Shown one piece after another: positions 43,975 to 54,021 of a DNA stretch of 64,000 nt (positions within the stretch are counted from its first letter, which is position 1; each line of letters begins with the position of its first letter). The notes under the pieces are model-generated. The model made no database searches and was not told the origin of the DNA. It was given only the letters and a program-made list of their open reading frames with translations. A program made the translations under genes and the position numbers. Source of the stretch: Bacteroidota bacterium (GTDB lineage: Bacteria; Bacteroidota; Bacteroidia; B-17B0; Aurantibacillaceae); contig JADJSH010000018.1 of assembly GCA_016711805.1 (NCBI GenBank), forward strand, positions 1 through 64,000, read 5' to 3'.

Positions 43975-45423
43975 TTAAAGATCTACCAACGCCACCAACA
44001 GTTTCTCAATCTTTAATTTCATTTCTTTTGGAGAGCAATCGTAATTATTAAACAGTACAGAGAACGCTAATTCTTTTCCTGATTTTGTTTTCACATAACC
44101 ACAATAGCCTCTTGCACGATTAATATAACCAGTTTTCGCACGCATATTATTTTCAGCAAAAGTACCTTTACATAAATTTGTCATACTACCATTTTTACCT
44201 GCAACTGGTAATGAAGCATTAAATGCAGGATACATTAAGCTATCTCTGTAAATTTTTGATAATACCGTTGCCTGAATTTTAGTGGTAATACTATTTGCTC
44301 TTGATAAACCGCTTCCATCTGCCATGTGTAGGCCTGATACATCAACGCCTCTGCCTTCCCAGTAGTTTTTTACAGCATCAATGCCGTTAGATGTGGTTCC
44401 TTGCTTTTTTGATTTAGCTGCACCAATAGTATTTAATAAGCTTTCCGCATAATGGTTATTGCTTTTAATATTTGTATAGTAAACTATTTTTTCAAGCTTT
44501 GGTGATTGATGCGTATACACTAATTGTTCGTTGCCTTTTAAAGTATTTTGTTCTATAGTTAAAAGTTTAACATCAGCTGTAGCTAAATTATTTTTTTGTA
44601 ATTCTGATTGTAATTGATTTTCAAAGTATAATGCTGGTTCTGGCATTTCGGCTTCTACTTCGTAATGTGTTTTATTTGGAGGAATAGTGCCAGTTACTTT
44701 TCGGTTATAACCATTTGGGTCACCAAATACAAAAGCATCATCTTCGGTTCCGGCAGAAATGACATTGGATTGAATGGTCATTTTTTTTGCAAAATAATTG
44801 GGTGATATACTTTCCAATTCGGCGGATGTATTCAATGCACCACTATTATAAAATATCGAAAATTTATTATCACGGAAGGAAAGTCCATTTGCTCCAGCGC
44901 CAAAATAATTCCCAATATCGCCCCAAATCCAAGTGCTTGGTATTGTATTATTAAAATAGGAGACATCTGCGATAATAGAACCATTTATTTTTTTGATATT
45001 TTTTGCTTTGATTTTCTCAAGGATTGGATTGAAAAAATCACCATCACTATTATAAAAATAAGAGGAGTTAAAAGAAGGGTCGCCGCTACCTTTGATTAAT
45101 AAATTATTAGTAGACGTTCCAGAAATTGAATCTGTTTTTGTGAATGTATAAAAATTAGTTTTATAGGTATAATCTTTCCCTAAAATCCCCAAAGCTGCCG
45201 AGGTAGTCATAATTTTCATTGTACTAGCAGGAATTAAAGCTATTTCCGAATTATATTCTTTTACAGTTTTTCCGGTTTGCGCCTCTAAAACACAAAAACT
45301 ATAAGTAGCATGTTGTAAATCTTTATCTTTTTTATAGGATTCTAAAATCGCATCGATGGTATTTTGCGAATAAACATTAATTGAAAGAAAGGCACCTATT
45401 GTACAGACTATTAATTTTATCAT
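43975..45423 (-). CDS. dacB: D-alanyl-D-alanine carboxypeptidase/endopeptidase (PBP4, peptidase S13)
   Basis: Periplasmic penicillin-binding protein that trims or cuts peptidoglycan cross-links. A signal peptide (to about residue 19, AFLSINVYSQ) precedes the S13 domain. Active-site motifs: S67-T-M-K70 (PASTMKI), SxN as SNNHYAESL, and KTG in RAKTGYINRARGYCGY. The large inserted subdomain between the first two motifs is typical of PBP4. At 482 residues it is complete. Transcribed divergently from trmN6. Confidence 0.93.
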   Translation of the reverse strand: MIKLIVCTIGAFLSINVYSQNTIDAILESYKKDKDLQHATYSFCVLEAQTGKTVKEYNSEIALIPASTMKIMTTSAALGILGKDYTYKTNFYTFTKTDSISGTSTNNLLIKGSGDPSFNSSYFYNSDGDFFNPILEKIKAKNIKKINGSIIADVSYFNNTIPSTWIWGDIGNYFGAGANGLSFRDNKFSIFYNSGALNTSAELESISPNYFAKKMTIQSNVISAGTEDDAFVFGDPNGYNRKVTGTIPPNKTHYEVEAEMPEPALYFENQLQSELQKNNLATADVKLLTIEQNTLKGNEQLVYTHQSPKLEKIVYYTNIKSNNHYAESLLNTIGAAKSKKQGTTSNGIDAVKNYWEGRGVDVSGLHMADGSGLSRANSITTKIQATVLSKIYRDSLMYPAFNASLPVAGKNGSMTNLCKGTFAENNMRAKTGYINRARGYCGYVKTKSGKELAFSVLFNNYDCSPKEMKLKIEKLLVALVDL

Positions 45424-45527
45424 TGCAATTGTTAATTTGTTATAAAATTAATTCCTTAACTAAATAAAACTTTATACTTTCATTTTTGTTTTTAACTTTA
45501 TACAACTCAAAACAGTAAACATGGTTT

Positions 45528-46244
45528 ATGCCCAATACGTCGTTCGCTTTTAAACAGTTTATTATCAAGCAAGATAAGTGCGCTATGAAAGTAGGTACTG
45601 ATGCTGTTTTGCTTGGGGCTTGGGTATTGCCAAATGGCAGCAAACACATTTTAGATATTGGTGCTGGTACAGGAGTTATAGCCTTAATGTTAGCTCAAAA
45701 AACAGCAGCGCACATTGATGCGATTGACATTGATGAAGAGGCGGTTTTGCAAGCCAAACAAAACGTTTTGGATAGTAAGTTTGCTAGTCAAATTACAGTG
45801 ACTCGAACTTCTTTGCAGCACTATTCTAAAGCAAGTACTCAAAAATATAATTTGATTGTTACCAATCCTCCTTATTTTGAACAGTCGCTCAAATCCTCAG
45901 ATGAACAACGCTCTCATGCCCGCCACGCCGATGTTTTGCCGTTTGAAGATTTATTGGATGGTGTGTTGAAATTATTGGATGAAAAAGGAAAATTCTGCCT
46001 GATTTTGCCAACTTTAGAAGCGATTAAGTTTAGAGCATTAGCTGAAAAAAGGGGACTTCATTTATCTAAGTTGTTGCGTGTAAAATCCAGAATTGATAAG
46101 GATTCGGATAAGCGCCATTTAATGCAATTTGAAGTAAAACCTACTGAATTTTCTGAAAATACGATTGCTATTGAACTCGAAGAAAGACACCAATACACGG
46201 AGGATTACAAGGATTTGACCAAAGATTATTACATTAATTTTTGA
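45528..46244 (+). CDS. trmN6: tRNA1(Val) A37 N6-methyltransferase (TrmN6/YfiC)
   Basis: SAM-dependent adenine-N6 methyltransferase that modifies A37 of valine tRNA. N-terminus FKQFIIKQDKCAMKVGTDAVLLGAW is diagnostic of the family; motif I is HILDIGAGTGVIALM; the catalytic loop is TNPPYFEQSL, the NPPY motif of N6-adenine methyltransferases. At 238 residues it is complete. Cytosolic, apparently transcribed alone. Confidence 0.92.
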   Translation: MPNTSFAFKQFIIKQDKCAMKVGTDAVLLGAWVLPNGSKHILDIGAGTGVIALMLAQKTAAHIDAIDIDEEAVLQAKQNVLDSKFASQITVTRTSLQHYSKASTQKYNLIVTNPPYFEQSLKSSDEQRSHARHADVLPFEDLLDGVLKLLDEKGKFCLILPTLEAIKFRALAEKRGLHLSKLLRVKSRIDKDSDKRHLMQFEVKPTEFSENTIAIELEERHQYTEDYKDLTKDYYINF

Positions 46245-46252
46245 TAAAATAA

Positions 46253-46284
46253 TTGTCATTTTTTCATTTATTTTCCTATCTTTA
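46253..46284 (+). promoter_or_regulatory. Candidate promoter TTG-N21-TATCTTTA
   Basis: TTG followed after 21 bases by TATCTTTA, a near match to the TAnnTTTG consensus, 20 bases before the TPR gene start. Confidence 0.4.
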
Positions 46285-46304
46285 AAACATTAAGAAATTT
46301 ATCT

Positions 46305-47354
46305 ATGCAAAAAATTGTATTAGTATGCCTTGGCTTTTTATGTTTAAACGCATCGGCTCAAGACACTGTAAAAGTAAAAACGGCTTTAACTACCGAACAA
46401 GAGGCTGAAAATGCTTATAATGTTGGTTTGGAGTACATGGGCAAAAAGGATTATAATATGGCTATTGAGCAATTCTCAAAAGCTATTTCTTTTAAACCAA
46501 ATTTTGATAAGGCTTTTTGTAGTCGTGGCTTTGCCAGATATGAATCTAAAACCTTTGATGCTTCTATTGAAGACTATAATAAAGCATTGGGTGTAAATCC
46601 CTTAAATGTGGATGCCATGTTTGGGAAAGCACAAAGTTTTTATGCTATCAATAAAAAAGATTCTTGTGTGAGTTATTTAAGTAAAGCCGTTTTTGTTGAT
46701 GACAAATATGCAAAAGCGTATTATTTAAGCGGACAAATTAATTTTGAACAGGGCGACTATAAATATGCCGTTACTGAATACGACAGAGCTATTGCTGCTA
46801 AATCAGATTATGCTTATGCTTATAATGATAGAGCTTCTGCGAAAAAAATGTTAGGGGATGAAACAGGTGCTATTGCTGATTATGAAAAAGCTGTGTCGAT
46901 TGATAATAAATTGTTTTTCACCTACAATAACTTAGGCTCTTGTAAACGTAACAAAGGTGATAATGCTGGAGCTATTGAAGCTTATAACAAAGCTATTGCC
47001 TTAAAAGCAGATTATTATATTGCTTTAAACAACAGAGGAACAGCAAAATTGAACATGAATGATTTTGCAGGAGCGGTTTCTGATTTTGATGCCGCGTTGA
47101 AACAAAAGCCTAATTATACATTAGCCATGAATAACATGGCATCTGTTTATATTAAGAAGAAAGATTATAAAGCAGCTACAGAATGGGCTAATAAAGCCAT
47201 ACAAGCTGACGCTAAATTAGGCGCTGCTTATGTTAATAGAGGAATTGCTAAACAAATGTTGAAAGATGAAGAGGGCGCTTGTGCAGATTGGAAAAAAGCA
47301 GCGGAGTTTGGCACTGCAGAAGGTAAACGTTATACATCTGGTTTCTGCGACTAA
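46305..47354 (+). CDS. Secreted TPR-repeat protein
   Basis: A 349-residue exported protein with a signal peptide (CLGFLCLNASAQ) followed by about eight tetratricopeptide repeats, seen as recurrent A-Y-NxGxAK and AIxDYxKAIxxxP patterns (for example AIEQFSKAISFKPNFDKA, AIADYEKAVSIDNKLFF). It forms a protein-binding solenoid in the periplasm. The next gene, 41 bases on, encodes a PorE-like OmpA protein; a common role in envelope assembly is possible but unproven. Confidence 0.85.
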   Translation: MQKIVLVCLGFLCLNASAQDTVKVKTALTTEQEAENAYNVGLEYMGKKDYNMAIEQFSKAISFKPNFDKAFCSRGFARYESKTFDASIEDYNKALGVNPLNVDAMFGKAQSFYAINKKDSCVSYLSKAVFVDDKYAKAYYLSGQINFEQGDYKYAVTEYDRAIAAKSDYAYAYNDRASAKKMLGDETGAIADYEKAVSIDNKLFFTYNNLGSCKRNKGDNAGAIEAYNKAIALKADYYIALNNRGTAKLNMNDFAGAVSDFDAALKQKPNYTLAMNNMASVYIKKKDYKAATEWANKAIQADAKLGAAYVNRGIAKQMLKDEEGACADWKKAAEFGTAEGKRYTSGFCD

Positions 47355-47395
47355 TTCGTCATTCAAAAGAATATTCATTCATACTAATTAAGAAT

Positions 47396-49549
47396 ATGAA
47401 CACACTATATAAAATAGCAACAATTTTTCTTTTCACAAGTTCTGTTGCGGTAGCTCAAAATATTGAGTTCGAAAAATCTAACTTCCCTGATAAAAAGGAT
47501 CAATTAAAAGAAGCTAAGAGAAGTTTAGAAGATGGTAGAGATGCATTTACTTTGGGTAAAAAAGAGTACGATTTCGTATTAGAAGGATATGTTAGTAAAA
47601 ATAAATACTATCCTGTAAGCCGCAAAGATTACCAAAGGGCAGGTGATATTTATTTTAAACAAGCACAACCTTTATTAGCAAAAGCGCAGGATTTTAATCC
47701 TAATAATGCGGAGTTAAATTATATGTTGGGTGTTGTTAGTTTTAACTTAAATCCTCAGTCAGACAATGCGGTTAAATATTTGGAAAAAGCCTTATCCTTA
47801 AACGACCCTAAGTTGCCAGAAGACTTAACCTATTTTTTAGGCTGGGCTTGTCAGTTTCAGTTAAAGTGGGATGATGCCATTAAGTATTATCAAATGCAAT
47901 TAACTATTTTAAATAAAGATGCGAAAGGCAATGCTGCAGCTATTGAAGATGTAAATAAAAAAATGGCAGAGTGTAAAGTAGGAAAAAAAGAAACGGCAAA
48001 CCCTCAACGCGTGTTTGTAGATAATTTAGGAACTAATATCAATACATCTTATCCTGAATATAGTGCCTTTATTTCTGCCGATGAATCGATGATGGTTTTA
48101 ACAGCTCGAAGAGAAAACTCTACAGGTGGAAAATTAGATGAAGGTGATAGTTGGCCATTTGAAGATTTGTATCAATCCTTTAAGGTAAATGGAAAATGGA
48201 CGCCTGCGCAAAACTTTGGGCCGTTGGTAAATAGTCCTGAGCATGATGCTACGGCCGGTTTATCAAGCGACGGAACAACTATGTTTATTTTTAAATACAA
48301 AGAAAAAGATGGTGGTGATATTTACATGAGTAATTTAAATGGAAATACTTGGTCGAAACCTGAGCATTTAAATAAAAACATTAACTCAAAATGGCACGAA
48401 TCATCAGTGAGCTTATCGTACGATTCAAAACGTTTATACTTTATTAGTGATAGGGAAGGCAATATGGGAGCAGGTGATATGTACTATTCAGACAAAGATG
48501 CAAAAGGTGAGTGGGGACCAGCAATGAACGCAGGACCGGATTTGAACACGAAGTATGGAGAAGAAGGTGTATTTATTCACCCTGATGGAAAAACCATTTA
48601 CTTCAGTTCTAAAGGACACGGCACTATGGGAGGGTATGATATTTTTAAGTCAACCTTTGAGAATGGGAAATGGGGAGTGCCTCAAAATTTAGGTTATCCA
48701 ATTAATGGACCAGATGATGATGTATTCTTTGTAATTAGTGGTAGTGGAAATCATGGCTACTTTGCGTCTTCAAAGCAGGGTGGATACGGTGATAAAGATA
48801 TTTACAAAATCACATTTTTAGGACCTGAAAAACCACCAGTGGTAATGAATGAAGATAATTTATTGGCAAGTGTTGCAGCACCAGTAAGTGAATTTAAAGC
48901 AGAGAAAATTGTAAGCTCAGGACCAAAAATGACGATTTTAAAAGGGGTGATTTCGGATGCGAAAACGTATAATTTATTAGAAGCTGCGATTGAATTAATT
49001 GATAATTCATTGAACGAAGTGATTGCAACTTTCAAATCTAATAGTACAACGGGTAAATATCTAGTGTCATTACCATCAGGTAAAAACTATGGTATTGCTG
49101 TTAAAAAAGACGGATATTTATTTCACTCTGAAAACTTTGATTTAAAAGCATCTGAAGAATTTCAAGAGGTTGAAAAAAATATTGCTTTAAAACAAATTGA
49201 AGTTGGACAATCTATTGTCTTAAAAAATATTTTCTTTGACTTTGATAAAGCAACCATTCGTTCAGAATCAGCTAATGAGTTAGATCGTCTAATTAAATTA
49301 TTAACGGAGAATCCAACTTTAAAAATTGAGTTAGGAAGTCACACGGATAGTAAAGGTAGCGATGAGTACAACCAAAAATTATCTCAATCACGTTCTCAAT
49401 CTGTTGTAACCTATTTAATTGGGAAAGGTATAGCAACTGACAGATTAGTGGCTAAAGGATATGGCGAAACGGTTCCAGTAGCAACTAACGATACAGATGC
49501 AGGTCGTCAAGAAAATAGAAGAACAGAATTTAAAATTTTGAGTAAATAA
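47396..49549 (+). CDS. OmpA-family protein with TPR, propeller and CRD modules (PorE-like)
   Basis: A 717-residue envelope protein whose domain order matches PorE, a T9SS-associated peptidoglycan-binding protein. Signal peptide; TPR segment (about 40-190); PD40/WD40-type propeller (about 205-480, repeats such as HPDGKTIYFSSKGHGTMGGYDIF); carboxypeptidase-regulatory-like module (about 515-600); and C-terminal OmpA domain with FFDFDKATIRSES and GSHTDSKGSDEYNQKLSQSR. Such proteins anchor T9SS parts to the cell wall. Five bases downstream is a sensor kinase gene. A generic OmpA/PD40 protein is the alternative. Confidence 0.85.
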   Translation: MNTLYKIATIFLFTSSVAVAQNIEFEKSNFPDKKDQLKEAKRSLEDGRDAFTLGKKEYDFVLEGYVSKNKYYPVSRKDYQRAGDIYFKQAQPLLAKAQDFNPNNAELNYMLGVVSFNLNPQSDNAVKYLEKALSLNDPKLPEDLTYFLGWACQFQLKWDDAIKYYQMQLTILNKDAKGNAAAIEDVNKKMAECKVGKKETANPQRVFVDNLGTNINTSYPEYSAFISADESMMVLTARRENSTGGKLDEGDSWPFEDLYQSFKVNGKWTPAQNFGPLVNSPEHDATAGLSSDGTTMFIFKYKEKDGGDIYMSNLNGNTWSKPEHLNKNINSKWHESSVSLSYDSKRLYFISDREGNMGAGDMYYSDKDAKGEWGPAMNAGPDLNTKYGEEGVFIHPDGKTIYFSSKGHGTMGGYDIFKSTFENGKWGVPQNLGYPINGPDDDVFFVISGSGNHGYFASSKQGGYGDKDIYKITFLGPEKPPVVMNEDNLLASVAAPVSEFKAEKIVSSGPKMTILKGVISDAKTYNLLEAAIELIDNSLNEVIATFKSNSTTGKYLVSLPSGKNYGIAVKKDGYLFHSENFDLKASEEFQEVEKNIALKQIEVGQSIVLKNIFFDFDKATIRSESANELDRLIKLLTENPTLKIELGSHTDSKGSDEYNQKLSQSRSQSVVTYLIGKGIATDRLVAKGYGETVPVATNDTDAGRQENRRTEFKILSK

Positions 49550-49554
49550 CTCAA

Positions 49555-50793
49555 ATGTTTCGTCGCGCTTGGGAGTATATCTCCTCAATTGGTATTCATG
49601 ATGAATATGATGATATTTTAGTAAAACGGATTGTACTCACGAATCGTTTTAGTGTAATTGCTATTCTTGTTTTTCTTTTTAGTGGTATCAATAACTTAGT
49701 TTTGGGCGATTTATTTTCGGGTTTATTAATCGAAGCCTTAGTGATTGTTTGTTTACTAGGGTTTTACTTGAACAAAATAGGTTTACATCGATTTGCGATT
49801 TCATTTTTATTTGTTGTTGTAAGTTTAGCTATTTTTTATTTTGATTCTTATTCTGGTATTTTGTCTGGCACGTATTTGTATCATTTTCCTTTGATTTTAG
49901 CTATAGCCTTTATATTTGATATGAGAGAAGATAAAAGGCTAATGTTATTTCATATTTTGTTAATCATTGCTTTTTTATCCATCAACGTTATTACACATCA
50001 CGAATTGTTTAGGAGTAATTTTTTAACAGATGAAAAGCGTTCACAAATGTTTATGTTTAATTTAATATTTAGCGCATCTGCTGTTGGTTTCTTTGTATAT
50101 ATAATGATTCAAAATAACTTAAAAGAGAGCTATTTATATATTCAACGAATTGAAGAGAGGCGTCAATCAGAGAAAGCAGTTAAGGAAGCACTGGACGAGA
50201 AAAATATTCTGATATCCGAATTACATCATCGTGTAAAAAATAACTTAGCTATTATTTCAGGTTTATTTAGTTTAAAAATAAACGATGATTTACATGAAGA
50301 TGCTAAAAATGTATTGCTGGAAAGCAGAAATAGGGTGCGTTCGATGGCTTTAATTCATAATCGTTTGTATAAAAGTGATAACATGACTAATGTAAATTTT
50401 GAAGAATATGCTAAAGAGTTAATATCAGAAATTAGTGCTTCTTATCCAGCAGTGGCTAATTCTGTAAAAATAGATACCGATATAAAAAATGTATCCATTA
50501 ATATTAACTCAGCAATCCCTTGTGGTCTAATATTAAACGAATTACTGACGAACGCCTATAAACATGCGTTTAGAGATAAGACAAATGGACACATTAACGT
50601 GTCTTTTATAAACGATAATAACGCAATTGTTATGCGTGTGGAAGATAATGGAGTGGGCTTGCCTGAAGATTACAAACAAAAACAATCTTTGGGAGTAACG
50701 GTGATAGAGTCTTTAAGTGAACAATTAGATGGTTCTTTTAATTTTTCAAACAATAACGGCACTTGTTTTGAATTAAGGTTTAAGTATAATTAA
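49555..50793 (+). CDS. Membrane sensor histidine kinase, HisKA_2 type (second copy)
   Basis: A 412-residue kinase with about six membrane helices (30-185), a coiled linker rich in R/E/Q, the HisKA_2 phosphoacceptor H225 in LHHRVKNNLAIISG, and an ATPase domain with LNELLTNAYKHAF, DNGVGLP and SLGVTVIESL. It parallels the kinase at 8.5 kb in length and layout. No response regulator is adjacent. It starts 5 bases after the PorE-like gene, so the two are probably cotranscribed. Confidence 0.9.
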   Translation: MFRRAWEYISSIGIHDEYDDILVKRIVLTNRFSVIAILVFLFSGINNLVLGDLFSGLLIEALVIVCLLGFYLNKIGLHRFAISFLFVVVSLAIFYFDSYSGILSGTYLYHFPLILAIAFIFDMREDKRLMLFHILLIIAFLSINVITHHELFRSNFLTDEKRSQMFMFNLIFSASAVGFFVYIMIQNNLKESYLYIQRIEERRQSEKAVKEALDEKNILISELHHRVKNNLAIISGLFSLKINDDLHEDAKNVLLESRNRVRSMALIHNRLYKSDNMTNVNFEEYAKELISEISASYPAVANSVKIDTDIKNVSININSAIPCGLILNELLTNAYKHAFRDKTNGHINVSFINDNNAIVMRVEDNGVGLPEDYKQKQSLGVTVIESLSEQLDGSFNFSNNNGTCFELRFKYN

Positions 50794-51108
50794 CCCGTTT
50801 TATTCCTGTAATTATTAAATTACTGCATACGTTGGTAAAGGTGCGGCTGGTTTTGGCAATTCGGTGCGAACTGCCATTTTTTCGTTGGCACTGCGCAGGC
50901 TTTTGCGGGAGAAAAGAATTGCAGTTGGCGAATTGCCTTGACTTTTCGCTTCTTTTTCGTCGAGGAAAAAGAAGCGATAAAATGACATTTTTTTATTACT
51001 CCAAATAATTAAATTTTAACAGTATTTTAATATAAACTACCCCAATAAATTATTGATTTAACAGTTTCTTAGTATCTTCGTCAATATAAATAGCATATCA
51101 AAAAAATT
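50794..51108. repeat. 315-base GC-richer intergenic element with nested inverted repeats
   Basis: No gene fits here. The left part is relatively G+C rich, with outer arms GGCAATTCG/CGAATTGCC (50855-50863 and 50929-50937) and AACTGC/GCAGTT between them. Next is a separate perfect hairpin (see 50947-50976). The last 100 bases are AT-rich and probably hold the promoter of the AsmA-like gene. Confidence 0.6.
50947..50976 (+). terminator. Perfect 12-bp hairpin CGCTTCTTTTTC/GAAAAAGAAGCG
   Basis: A long perfect stem with a 6-base loop (GTCGAG) about 150 bases after the kinase stop. There is no clean T-run directly after it, so it may be part of a repeat element rather than a simple terminator. Confidence 0.4.
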
Positions 51109-53934
51109 ATGAGCACAGAACAACCTAAACAAAAGAAAAGTCTATTAAAGCGAATTTTAAAATGGACTGGTATTTCATTTTTACTATTGTTAATTTTAGT
51201 AATTGCAGCACCTTTTATCTTTAAGGATAAACTGGTTCAAATTGTAAAAGAGGAAGCCAATAAAAATTTAAATGCAAAAGTTGATTTTGGTGAATTTGAT
51301 TTGACTTTGTTTAGCTCGTTCCCTGATTTTAGATTTAAAATTCAGAAGGTAAGCGTGGTTAATATTGAACCATTTAAAGGGGATACATTAGCATATATTA
51401 AAGAATTATCTTTTGATTTGAACATTAAGAGTGTGATTAGTGGCGATAAATATCAAATCAATTCTTTGATAATTGATGAGCCACAAATTAATGGTATTGT
51501 AATGGCAGATGGTAAAGCCAATTGGGATATTGCAAAGGCAAGTACCGATACAGCTGCTGTTGAACCTGCAGATACGAGTGCAACTAAATTCGCATTAAAA
51601 TTAAAATCTCTACAAATTAAACATGCAAATATTACTTACAATGATATGCAAGGTAATATGAGCGCGGCTTTAAAAGATATGAATTATACCTTGAGCGGAG
51701 ATTTTACCCAAGATAATTTTATTTTAAGTAATTTATTGGAGATTGCCGAACTTTCTTATAACATGGGAGGAGTTGGTTACTTAACCAAAGCTAAAACGCG
51801 CTTTAAGGCAGATTTAGATATGGATATGCCAAACATGAAATTTACCTTTAAAGAAAATGAATTTGATTTAAATGAGTTAGGATTAACTTTTGATGGATTT
51901 GTTTCGATGCCTAAAGATGATATTGGAATGGATTTAAAATTTGCCGCTAAGCAAACTGAATTCAAATCTATTTTATCTTTAATACCAAGTGTATATTCTA
52001 AAGATTTTGCTAGTGTGAAAACAGAAGGTAAATTAAAGTTAGATGGTATGGCAAAAGGAACCATGCATTCGAGTGCAGATGGAAAAAGCGATACTTATCC
52101 AAGCTTTGAAGTTAATTTAGGAATTGCCAATGCGATGTTTAAATATCCTTCTTTGCCAAAATCGGTAAACAATATTAATATTGATGTGCATGTGGAGAAT
52201 AAAAAAGATTATTTAGATGCAACAGTCATTGACGTGAATAAATTTCATTTAGAAATGGCAGGAAATCCAATTAATATGTGGGCACATGTTAAAACACCAA
52301 TCTCTGACCCAGATTTAGCAGCCGAAATAAAAGGAGTCATCAATTTAGCGTCGGTAAAAGAATTTATACCAATGGAAGCTGGAGATGAAATGAGCGGGGT
52401 GGTAACAGCAGATATAGCAGCAGCTGGCAGAATGAGCAGTATTGATAAAAAAGAATACGATAAATTTAAAATGAATGGTAGTTTGGCAATTGATAAAATG
52501 AACTACAAAACAACTACTTTGCCTTATGCCGTGATGTTGAATTCAATGAAATTGAATTTCACCAATCAGTTTGTGGAGTTAGCTGCCTTTGATGCCTTAA
52601 TGGGTAAATCGGATGTTAAGGCAAGCGGGAAGATTGATAATTTTATGCAATACATTTTTAAAGACTCTTTAATTGTTGGCCATTTTAATGTACAATCTAA
52701 TTTAATGGATTTAAATGAATTAATGGCTTCTTCAGGACCGACAACCGCAGCACAACCAGCGGCTGCAGATACTGCAGCGATGACCGTTGCAGAGGTGCCG
52801 GGAAATATTGATTTTGTTTTGAATGCCAATATTACCAAGTTATTGTATGATAATTTAGTAATTGATAACATGAATGGTAATATCGAAATTAAAAAACGTA
52901 AAGTAGATATGACTAACTTGAACTTAGGTTTGTTAGGTGGGAAAGTATTAATGAATGGTTATTACGAAACAACCAATCCTAAAAAACCAAGCGTTGATTT
53001 AAGTTTTAAAGTAGAAAATTTTGATATTCAAAAAACATTTGCTGCATTTAATACAGTTCAAAAAATTGCGCCAATTGGACAATATTCTAAAGGGATGTTT
53101 ACAGCTACTTTAGAAAACTTTAAAGCTGATTTAGATCAAACAATGTCGCCAATATTATCAACTTTGCATGGTAATGGTGTATTTAAAACAAGTAGTGTAT
53201 CTGTTGGTGGATTCCCTGCTTTTGTAAAATTGGGCGAAGCCTTAAAAATTGAGCAATTAAAAAACTTGAACATCCAAAATGTAATGGCTGAATATGAGTT
53301 TAAAGATGGTAGAGTAAATTTACGTAATCCAGTAAAAGTAAAAATTGATAAGATTGATGCAGAAATTACTGGTTCTACAGGCTTTGATCAAACCATTGAT
53401 TATAATTGGAAAATGACTGTGCCAACAGAGATGTTTGGTGCACAAGCAAATAATATGGTTGCTGGTTTATTAGGACAAGCTAGTTCTGCTATTGGTACAA
53501 CGGTTAGTATGCCTAAAACAGTGAAGGTAAATGTAGGATTTGGCGGAACTGTTATGAAACCAACTGTTAAAACAGGTACTAAAGCAGGTGAAGCAGGAGC
53601 AAGTGTGAAAGACCAGGCGGTTACTGCGATAAAAGACAAAGCAAACGAAGAGGCTCAAAAAATATTAGCAGATGCACAAGCGCAGGTAGAAAAATTAAAA
53701 GCCGATGCGAAAGTAGCTTCAGATAAACTAAAAGCAGAAGGTTACGCTGCAGCTGATAAACAAGTGGAGGATGTAAAAAACCCAATAGCAAAAATTGCTG
53801 CTAAAAAAGCTGCAGAAGTAGCGAAGAAAGAAGTAGACAAACAGGCACAAAAAGTTTTGGATGAAGCAGAAGTGCGTAGCCAAAAAATATTAGAAGACGC
53901 TAAAGCAAGAAGTGCAGCAGAGGCTGCAAAGTAA
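51109..53934 (+). CDS. AsmA-family protein with C-terminal coiled-coil tail
   Basis: A 941-residue envelope protein. One N-terminal membrane helix (about 18-37) is followed by an AsmA-like beta-strand array: the N-terminal AsmA motif KDKLVQIVKEEANKNLNAKVDFGEFDLTLFSSFPDF, then repeating strands, then a late AsmA_2-like part (about 680-840). The last 90 residues are unusual: Ala/Lys/Glu-rich heptads such as EEAQKILADAQAQVEKLKADAK, like ATP synthase b subunits. AsmA-like proteins move or organise lipids between membranes. A single-gene transcript with a terminator. Confidence 0.85.
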   Translation: MSTEQPKQKKSLLKRILKWTGISFLLLLILVIAAPFIFKDKLVQIVKEEANKNLNAKVDFGEFDLTLFSSFPDFRFKIQKVSVVNIEPFKGDTLAYIKELSFDLNIKSVISGDKYQINSLIIDEPQINGIVMADGKANWDIAKASTDTAAVEPADTSATKFALKLKSLQIKHANITYNDMQGNMSAALKDMNYTLSGDFTQDNFILSNLLEIAELSYNMGGVGYLTKAKTRFKADLDMDMPNMKFTFKENEFDLNELGLTFDGFVSMPKDDIGMDLKFAAKQTEFKSILSLIPSVYSKDFASVKTEGKLKLDGMAKGTMHSSADGKSDTYPSFEVNLGIANAMFKYPSLPKSVNNINIDVHVENKKDYLDATVIDVNKFHLEMAGNPINMWAHVKTPISDPDLAAEIKGVINLASVKEFIPMEAGDEMSGVVTADIAAAGRMSSIDKKEYDKFKMNGSLAIDKMNYKTTTLPYAVMLNSMKLNFTNQFVELAAFDALMGKSDVKASGKIDNFMQYIFKDSLIVGHFNVQSNLMDLNELMASSGPTTAAQPAAADTAAMTVAEVPGNIDFVLNANITKLLYDNLVIDNMNGNIEIKKRKVDMTNLNLGLLGGKVLMNGYYETTNPKKPSVDLSFKVENFDIQKTFAAFNTVQKIAPIGQYSKGMFTATLENFKADLDQTMSPILSTLHGNGVFKTSSVSVGGFPAFVKLGEALKIEQLKNLNIQNVMAEYEFKDGRVNLRNPVKVKIDKIDAEITGSTGFDQTIDYNWKMTVPTEMFGAQANNMVAGLLGQASSAIGTTVSMPKTVKVNVGFGGTVMKPTVKTGTKAGEAGASVKDQAVTAIKDKANEEAQKILADAQAQVEKLKADAKVASDKLKAEGYAAADKQVEDVKNPIAKIAAKKAAEVAKKEVDKQAQKVLDEAEVRSQKILEDAKARSAAEAAK

Positions 53935-53938
53935 ATTT

Positions 53939-53968
53939 AATAGGCGCTACATTGTAGCGCCTATTTTG
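53939..53968 (+). terminator. Terminator after the AsmA-family gene
   Basis: A 12-bp perfect stem (AATAGGCGCTAC/GTAGCGCCTATT) with a 3-base loop, followed by a short T-run (TTTTG). It starts 4 bases after the stop. Confidence 0.8.
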
Positions 53969-54021
53969 TTAGTTAAAACATGATTGTCGCTTTTTTGTTG
54001 GGTAAAACTAAGTAGCAGTTT

